Below are positions 45,319-50,519 of a stretch of 50,519 bases of DNA, one piece after another. The stretch comes from an uncultured Anaeromusa sp. (lineage in GTDB: Bacteria; Bacillota; Negativicutes; Anaeromusales; Anaeromusaceae). The first letter of the stretch is position 1, and every line of letters begins with the position of its first letter. The position numbers and the translations under genes are program-made. The stretch spans positions 1,445,001-1,495,519 of the forward strand of contig NZ_OY781460.1 in assembly GCF_963676855.1 (NCBI RefSeq). The letters are read 5' to 3'. The notes beneath the pieces are model-generated. The model was not told where the DNA came from and ran no database searches. It was given only the letters and a program-made list of their open reading frames with translations.

Positions 45319-46107
45319 GTGGGAGAACCTGTGATTCGGTTGGAAGATGTCAATGTGCATTGGGATGGCAGACACATTCTGCGCGATGTTAACTTAGAAA
45401 TTCATAAAGGCGAGGTTTTTGTCATTATCGGCCCCAGCGGTTCAGGGAAGAGTACGCTGTTGCGTTTGATTATCGGCTTGGCTAAGCCGACTAGCGGGCG
45501 CATTTGGGTGCTGGGGCAGGACGTAACGCAACTGGATGAAGAGGCTATGAACCTGGTCCGTTTGCGTATGGGCATGGTATTTCAATATTCGGCTCTGTTT
45601 GACTCTATGACGGTAGGCGATAATGTGGCCTTTGGTTTGCGTCAGCATACGAAACTGAGTGAAGAAGAAATTGCTAAGATTGTCAGGCGCAAGCTGCGCA
45701 TGGTAGGTTTGGTTGGCCGAGAAGAACTGCTGCCAGGCCAACTGTCAGGGGGCATGAAGAAACGGGTGAGTTTGGCTAGAGCCATTGCCAACAACCCGGA
45801 AGTGGTCTTGTATGATGAGCCGGCAGCAGGACTGGATCCAGTGATGACAGAGAAGATAGACAGGTTGATTTTAGGGGCTCGGCGTATGACTGGGGCGACC
45901 TCAGTGGTGGTTACGCACTATATGAACAGTGCCATGCGGATTGCAGACCGAATTGCCATGTTGCATGAAGGGAAAGTTATTGCCATTGATACCAAGGAAC
46001 GTATGCAAGAAACGATAGACCCTGTTGTATATCAGTTTATTCATGGAATGAAACGGCCAGGGACGGCCGCCATGAGGAGGATGTTGAGTGAAGGCAAGCA
46101 CGAATAG
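45319..46107 (+). CDS. mlaF: MlaF-type lipid transporter ATPase
   Basis: The 262-aa ABC ATPase has Walker A GPSGSGKST, the Q-loop VFQYSALF, signature LSGGMKKRVSLARA, Walker B VVLYDEPAAGLDP and the H-loop VTHYM. It starts at GTG 45319 after GAGGTGG and overlaps mlaD by 20 bp. Confidence 0.96.
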   Translation: MGEPVIRLEDVNVHWDGRHILRDVNLEIHKGEVFVIIGPSGSGKSTLLRLIIGLAKPTSGRIWVLGQDVTQLDEEAMNLVRLRMGMVFQYSALFDSMTVGDNVAFGLRQHTKLSEEEIAKIVRRKLRMVGLVGREELLPGQLSGGMKKRVSLARAIANNPEVVLYDEPAAGLDPVMTEKIDRLILGARRMTGATSVVVTHYMNSAMRIADRIAMLHEGKVIAIDTKERMQETIDPVVYQFIHGMKRPGTAAMRRMLSEGKHE

Positions 46108-47377
46108 CACGGAAGTGAAGGTTGGCGCGGCTACGATAGCAGCAGTGGTACTGCTGGCCTTGATGATTATGTACTTAGGGGGCTTTAGCCTGACGACCAA
46201 AGGCTATCCCATTCAAGCGGTATTCAGCCAGGTAGGCGGCCTTAAGGATGGGGCCATTGTTCGTTACGCTGGAGTAGATGTGGGACGCGTGCAGTCGGTG
46301 GAAATGACGACTACCGGCGTGACGGTAAACTTGCGTATTTTTGACCATGTGCGAATTCCGCGCGGGTCTGTCTTTACTATTGCCTCTGAGGGACTTTTGG
46401 GCGAAAAATACATAACCATTTTGCCGCCGAATCAGCCCAGTGAGCATAATTTGCGCCCTGGCGAGGTGGTAATTGGCACAGAGGCGCAGGGAATTGATTC
46501 CGTCATGGCGTCCGCCGACAAAACAATGGCGGAAATGCGGACGTTGTTGGCGCATTTTAATGATTTAGTGGGGGATCCGGCAGTAAAAGATTCTCTAAAG
46601 CAAGCGCTTTTGCGTTCAAAAGTGATCGCTCAAAATATGGAAGAGCTTACGGCTGCGCTGGCGCGTATGGCTGTGCAGAATGAAGGCGACATCCGGACCA
46701 TGGTTGGGAATTTGCAAGTGATGTCGGAAAATCTTCGTAATTTGTCTGCGCGGGTGGACACGATGGTGGCTACGCTGGATAATAACGGAGAAACCGCCAG
46801 AGATGTGCGCGAAATGCTGCATAACATGAAAAAAGCTAGTGCGAGAATTGAAAGTATCGCTACCTCATTGGACGGGATTGCGAGCGATCCGGAAACAAGC
46901 CGCAATATCAAAGCAACCTTGCGCAACGCCAGGGAAGCCAGCGAGAAGGCCAATCGCATGCTGGGAAAGTTTGACTCTATGAAGATAGGCGGCGATGTTG
47001 ATTTCTTTTATAATCCGGAGCAGCGGAAATACCGTACCGATATTGACTTTCGTCTAGATACCTCGGAAAAGGACTTTGCCTTGCTGGGTTTTTCCAGTCT
47101 GGGGGAAGGAACTAAGACGACCTTGCAAATGGGACGGCGCAATGGCGATCTGGATTTTCGGGCGGGCCTAATGGATAGTAAGATGGGGCTGGGCGTGGAT
47201 AACCATTTGAGCAAAAACTGGATTGTTTCCGTAGATGCCTACGATCCCAATGATCTGCGCTGGAAGGTGCGCAGTCAGTGGCGGATTGCGCCGCAAACCT
47301 GGCTTGTGGGACAGACGGACAGTGCCGGTAAAAATACGCGCGAGGCTACCTATGTTGGCGTTAGGACTTCCTTTTAA
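46088..47377 (+). CDS. mlaD: MlaD MCE protein with predicted outer-membrane barrel
   Basis: The 429-aa protein has an N-terminal membrane helix (about residues 14-31), an MCE domain (about 40-115, with VRYAGVDVGRVQSVE), a long helical region (about 135-295) and a beta-rich C-terminal domain (about 300-429) made of alternating strands and ending in phenylalanine, the BAM-type outer-membrane signal. Diderm Firmicutes such as Veillonella have this envelope-spanning form of MlaD, which is far longer than the 183-aa E. coli protein. The GTG at 46088 follows GAGGAGG. Confidence 0.9.
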   Translation: MKASTNSTEVKVGAATIAAVVLLALMIMYLGGFSLTTKGYPIQAVFSQVGGLKDGAIVRYAGVDVGRVQSVEMTTTGVTVNLRIFDHVRIPRGSVFTIASEGLLGEKYITILPPNQPSEHNLRPGEVVIGTEAQGIDSVMASADKTMAEMRTLLAHFNDLVGDPAVKDSLKQALLRSKVIAQNMEELTAALARMAVQNEGDIRTMVGNLQVMSENLRNLSARVDTMVATLDNNGETARDVREMLHNMKKASARIESIATSLDGIASDPETSRNIKATLRNAREASEKANRMLGKFDSMKIGGDVDFFYNPEQRKYRTDIDFRLDTSEKDFALLGFSSLGEGTKTTLQMGRRNGDLDFRAGLMDSKMGLGVDNHLSKNWIVSVDAYDPNDLRWKVRSQWRIAPQTWLVGQTDSAGKNTREATYVGVRTSF

Positions 47378-47403
47378 AAAGGACATTGACAGTAGAGATA
47401 GCA

Positions 47404-47433
47404 TTGACAAGCAAGGAAAAACATTCATATAAT
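47404..47433 (+). promoter_or_regulatory. Strong promoter of the tolC gene
   Basis: A perfect TTGACA (47404-47409) and TATAAT (47428-47433) are 18 bp apart. A palindrome lies just downstream of the expected start site. Confidence 0.82.
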
Positions 47434-47451
47434 GAAGAGGTTCTGTTTTTT

Positions 47452-47465
47452 TGACTGGACAGTCA
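47452..47465 (+). promoter_or_regulatory. TetR-type operator candidate in the tolC leader
   Basis: TGACTGGACAGTCA is a palindrome with 6-bp perfect arms and a 2-base centre, resembling operators of TetR-family repressors, and lies about 19 bp after the -10 box. No TetR gene is in the window. Confidence 0.5.
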
Positions 47466-47535
47466 GTGTGCGAAACAGTAAAAGAAATACAATTCAGTTC
47501 ATAACACGGCTTGGAACTATGAAGGAGGATGCAAG

Positions 47536-48825
47536 GTGCAGAAACGAAGAGGCTGGAAAAAACTAATGGCGGTAGTGCTTGTAAGTGGCTTATTAGGCGG
47601 GCAAACCGCTTGGGCTGCTGATGTTGATTTGACGTTGCAAGAAGCAATTGAAAAGGCCTTGGCTACCAATCCGACCGGCCAAATGGCGTTGGCGGATCAA
47701 AAAAAGGCGGAAGGAGCTTTGCGGCAGGCGAAGGCGGGGCGGATGCCGGTGCTGAGCTATACGCATATTGACAGCCGGCGGGGCGGAAATTATAGTGCTG
47801 GTTATAATGAGTACTTATATGACAACACGGTTGCATTGTCGCTGCCTCTTTACACAGGTGGTCAGGTGGAAGGCACTATTGATCAAGCCAAAGTAGGCGT
47901 TCATTCTGCTAATTTGAGTGTGGAGCAAGCTTGGCAGCAGATGAAGATTGATGCAACAACAGGCTATTATGATGTGTTGCAAGCCAGTAATATGATTCAA
48001 GTGGACAAAGAGTCGGTAGATCGCCTGGAAGCGCATTTGAAAAATGTACAGGCTCAATTTAATGTTGGTACTGTAGCTAAGTCGGATGTGCTACGTTCTG
48101 AAGTAGAATTGGCTAATGCCAAGCAGACTTTGATCAAAGCGGATAACGCCTATGAGGTAGCAGTTTCTTCTCTTAATAACGTGATCGGGTTGTCCTTGGA
48201 AACAAGGCTTACTTTGAAAGAAGAGTTGGCGTACCAGAAGTATGAGCAGTCTATGAGCGACTGCATCGATTATGCATTAAAGAATCGTCCAGACGTGCTG
48301 CAGGCCAAAGATTCCTTGACTTCAACCGCTAAAGGCGTGCAAATTGCGCAAAGCGGTAAAAAGCCTACGGTTACGTTGGCGTCTCTGTACGATTTTAATG
48401 ACGAGTCCTTTCCTGGGGACAACAATAGCAACTGGCGCGTTTATTTTACAACCAGCTGGAATGTATTTGATTCCGGCTTAACCGATGCAAAAATTAGCCA
48501 GGCTAAAGCATCGGTGGAAAAAGCGCAAGAACAGTTGCGTAAGACACGCGACGCCGCTCATTTGGAAGTGCGCCAAGCGTACTTGAACATGCAGGAAGCG
48601 GAAAAACGCATTGATACTACCAAAGTCGCGGTCGTGCAAGCTGAAGAGGATTACAAAATTGCCCAAGTTCGTTACAGTGCCGGCGTAGGTACTAACCTGG
48701 ACGTAATGGATTCGCAGGTAGCGTTGACACAGGCGAAAACTAATTATATTCAAGCCTTATATGACCACAATACAAGTAAAGCGAAACTGGAAAAAGCGAT
48801 GGGGATTCCTGTTGTTCGCAAATAG
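47536..48825 (+). CDS. tolC: TolC-family outer-membrane channel protein
   Basis: The 429-aa protein has a signal peptide (about residues 1-28, ending AWAA) and two OEP repeats with long helices (TLQEAIEKALATNP, RLEAHLKNVQAQFNVGTVAKSDVLRSEVELANAKQTL and the second copy VVQAEEDYKIAQVRYSAGVGTNLDVMDSQVALTQAK). TolC proteins form trimeric channels across the outer membrane for efflux or secretion. GTG 47536 follows AAGGAGG. It is placed between mlaD and a TamB-like gene, and has its own promoter. Confidence 0.94.
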   Translation: MQKRRGWKKLMAVVLVSGLLGGQTAWAADVDLTLQEAIEKALATNPTGQMALADQKKAEGALRQAKAGRMPVLSYTHIDSRRGGNYSAGYNEYLYDNTVALSLPLYTGGQVEGTIDQAKVGVHSANLSVEQAWQQMKIDATTGYYDVLQASNMIQVDKESVDRLEAHLKNVQAQFNVGTVAKSDVLRSEVELANAKQTLIKADNAYEVAVSSLNNVIGLSLETRLTLKEELAYQKYEQSMSDCIDYALKNRPDVLQAKDSLTSTAKGVQIAQSGKKPTVTLASLYDFNDESFPGDNNSNWRVYFTTSWNVFDSGLTDAKISQAKASVEKAQEQLRKTRDAAHLEVRQAYLNMQEAEKRIDTTKVAVVQAEEDYKIAQVRYSAGVGTNLDVMDSQVALTQAKTNYIQALYDHNTSKAKLEKAMGIPVVRK

Positions 48826-48862
48826 GTTTAAGTAGCTACGGGAGAGAAAGGAGGGGACGAGT

Positions 48863-50519
48863 ATGAACAAACGTCGCTTGGTACAAGGGACGAGTGTTTT
48901 TGCTGCAGTGACCCTCCTTCTTTTTTGGGGGATATACCAGTGGAGTGCAACTTGGTTGGAAGAAGCTCGCCCAGTTATAGTGCAACAGCTTAATGCATCC
49001 ATAGGAGGCGAACTGTCTGTAGGGTCTATTTCCTGGGAAACGCCGCTATCTGTGGCCTTGCGCGATACCGCATTGCGGACGGCGGCCCCGGGAAGCGTGA
49101 CGTTGCTGACAGCGCAGAAGATCGAGGTGAAGCTGAATCCCTGGCGGGCGCTGGGGCAGTTGGAACCGACTAGGGCTGTTTCGGAAATAAAAGTGGAGCA
49201 GCCTCGCATCTTTATTGAACAAGATCCACAGGGAACCTGGGCTTGGGAAGAGTTTTTGCGCCAACGGCCGGAAGGAAAAAGTCGGCTAGATGCGGACGTT
49301 CTGCTAGTAGACGGCGTTGTACATATTTCATTGCCTCGCGTGGCGTGGAAAATGGAAAATTTGACTGGAACCGTACATGTCGGTGAAGAGTCTAAAACGG
49401 TGCTGGATTTAAAAGCTGTCTTTGATGGGCAGGAGTTGACCGCCCAAGGGCGCTGGAATGACGCGGAACAGGGTTTGGTGAATATTCAGGTTCCTCAACT
49501 GGCGCTTTCTCATTTGGCGCCGTTTTTGCCTGCGGAGGCTCAGATAAAAGATCTTGCTGGAAGTATTTCGCAAGTTGGAATTTTTCTGCGCCAAGAAGGA
49601 AGTGGCCGGCCGGCTGTTAATTTGGATGCGCAGCTTGAGCATGTATCTGCCGGAATCGCCGGTGTGCCTTTGGAAGATTTGAATGGTATGTTTACCTTAG
49701 TTTCTTTGCATAAAGAAAATGAGCATAAGGCTTATGTGGCTTTGCGCGGGAAAGCGGCAGGACAGGCGGCTACGGTGCGCGGCTATCTTCATTTGCCGCG
49801 AGGGCCTGCTGGCGAGTTTGGCAAACTGGAGCAGTTGACCTTTGATTTGCAGAGTAAAGCCGATCATGTGGATCTAGCAAAGTTGAAATCATATATACCT
49901 AATATCGAGGTCGCCATGGCTGGTGATGTCGGGTTTGATTTGCAGCTGAGCGGTTCGCTTAAGCAACCGCAGGTTGCAGGAATAGTGGAACTGCATAAGG
50001 CGGATATTGGCGGGATATCGGCAGAAAATGCTGAGGCAAGGCTGCAAGCAGATGCAGAACAAGTAACTGTGGCTTCTTTTCAGGGCGATGTGGCCGGGGG
50101 CTTGCTGAAAGGAAGCGGTTGGCTGCAGTGGAAGGATCAGCGTTATCGCCTTGCTTGTCAAGGAAGAAATATGTCTCTGACTGCATTGGCTTCGCTGGTT
50201 CCTGATTTGGCTAAGCAAGATGTGCAAGGCATGCTCAGTGTGGATGGCTATGCCGAAGGCAAAGGTTGGGAGGCGCGTCCGGCGATATTGGAAGGAACAC
50301 TGGAAGTGCGTGAAGGCAGCTGGCAAGGTGTTGCTGTGGAACGGCTTACGGCAGTGCTGGTTCAACGAGACGACGGTCAAGATGTGCAGGTGCAGGGAGA
50401 AATCGGGGAAGGCAGTCTGACTGGTACAGGGAATCTTCGCGGGGAAGAAGTGCAGTTGCAGTTCTTTGGAAGCCAGTTGCCGGTGGAACGGTTGCAGCCG
50501 CTTCTGCCAGGGAAATCAT
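48863..50519 (+). CDS. tamB: TamB/AsmA-like protein, start only
   Basis: The open frame runs 552 codons to the window edge without a stop. It has an N-terminal membrane anchor (about residues 11-30), then AsmA/TamB-type beta strands (VGSISWETPLSVALRDTAL, the KIEVKLNPW segment and many short repeats such as LKQPQVAGIVELHKADIGG). Such proteins form a hydrophobic groove spanning the periplasm for phospholipid or outer-membrane-protein traffic. AAAGGAGGGG precedes the ATG. It lies after mlaEFD-tolC, as in Veillonella. Confidence 0.88.
   Translation, partial: MNKRRLVQGTSVFAAVTLLLFWGIYQWSATWLEEARPVIVQQLNASIGGELSVGSISWETPLSVALRDTALRTAAPGSVTLLTAQKIEVKLNPWRALGQLEPTRAVSEIKVEQPRIFIEQDPQGTWAWEEFLRQRPEGKSRLDADVLLVDGVVHISLPRVAWKMENLTGTVHVGEESKTVLDLKAVFDGQELTAQGRWNDAEQGLVNIQVPQLALSHLAPFLPAEAQIKDLAGSISQVGIFLRQEGSGRPAVNLDAQLEHVSAGIAGVPLEDLNGMFTLVSLHKENEHKAYVALRGKAAGQAATVRGYLHLPRGPAGEFGKLEQLTFDLQSKADHVDLAKLKSYIPNIEVAMAGDVGFDLQLSGSLKQPQVAGIVELHKADIGGISAENAEARLQADAEQVTVASFQGDVAGGLLKGSGWLQWKDQRYRLACQGRNMSLTALASLVPDLAKQDVQGMLSVDGYAEGKGWEARPAILEGTLEVREGSWQGVAVERLTAVLVQRDDGQDVQVQGEIGEGSLTGTGNLRGEEVQLQFFGSQLPVERLQPLLPGKS

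Noticed and set aside
47368..47383. TCCTTTTAAAAAGGA palindrome at the mlaD stop codon
   Set aside because: It is short and AT-rich with no T-tract, so it is not a credible terminator.

Overview
The window looks like chromosomal core DNA from a diderm (outer-membrane) Firmicute, most likely a Negativicutes bacterium of the Sporomusaceae type. The housekeeping gene order is that of Firmicutes (yabE-rnmV-rsmA, purR-glmU-prs-pth, rpmE-prfA-prmC-ywlC-ywlE-rpiB-ywlG-glyA-upp, the atp operon, murA-mbl). The same stretch also encodes outer-membrane machinery: flagellar P- and L-ring proteins FlgI and FlgH, an MlaE/MlaF/MlaD lipid transporter, a TolC-type channel and a TamB/AsmA-like protein. Almost every gene is on the + strand, with strong AGGAGG-type ribosome binding sites and several near-consensus sigma-A promoters. 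Species identity cannot be settled from the window.

Layout. 1-4.8 kb: a cell-wall resuscitation-type protein, RNase M5, RsmA, a lone CheW, IspE and a FadR-type regulator. 5.1-10 kb: PurR, GlmU, Prs, a membrane-anchored polysaccharide deacetylase and Pth. 10-13 kb: a small accessory patch on both strands (hypothetical protein, DJ-1/PfpI protein, universal stress protein, unusual radical SAM protein). 13.1-20.9 kb: one long operon from rpmE to upp, including a fused arginine phosphatase/ribose-5-phosphate isomerase B reading frame. 21.1-25.7 kb: dCMP deaminase, a PAS protein with a destroyed GGDEF site, a tandem MazG-like protein, then TagO/WecA and WecB. 25.8-32.9 kb: complete F1Fo ATP synthase operon. 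33.2-35.8 kb: MurA and an MreB/Mbl actin homologue. 35.9-40.7 kb: flgF-flgG-flgA-flgH-flgI-flgJ. 40.7-44.4 kb: three exported proteins (AMIN plus phosphodiester glycosidase domain, a small lipoyl-like barrel, an S55 SpoIVB-type peptidase). 44.5 kb to the end: mlaE-mlaF-mlaD-tolC-tamB, the last gene cut by the window edge.

Together the genes cover translation quality control and termination, one-carbon and nucleotide metabolism, peptidoglycan and undecaprenyl-linked glycan precursors, ATP synthesis, cell shape, the flagellar rod and rings, and lipid traffic between the two membranes. At places where Bacillus subtilis carries sporulation genes (yabG/sspF, spoVG, spoIIR, spoIID, spoIIID) this genome has none, which suggests a lineage that no longer forms spores.

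The most unusual items are the continuous YwlE-RpiB reading frame with an internal ribosome binding site, a family of dispersed intergenic inverted repeats at operon ends, a 161-bp foldback (MITE-like) element between flgI and flgJ, an envelope-spanning MlaD with a predicted outer-membrane barrel, a pseudo-GGDEF protein next to a duplicated MazG protein, and a TetR-type palindrome in the tolC leader. No tRNA, rRNA, CRISPR array, transposase or prophage gene was seen.
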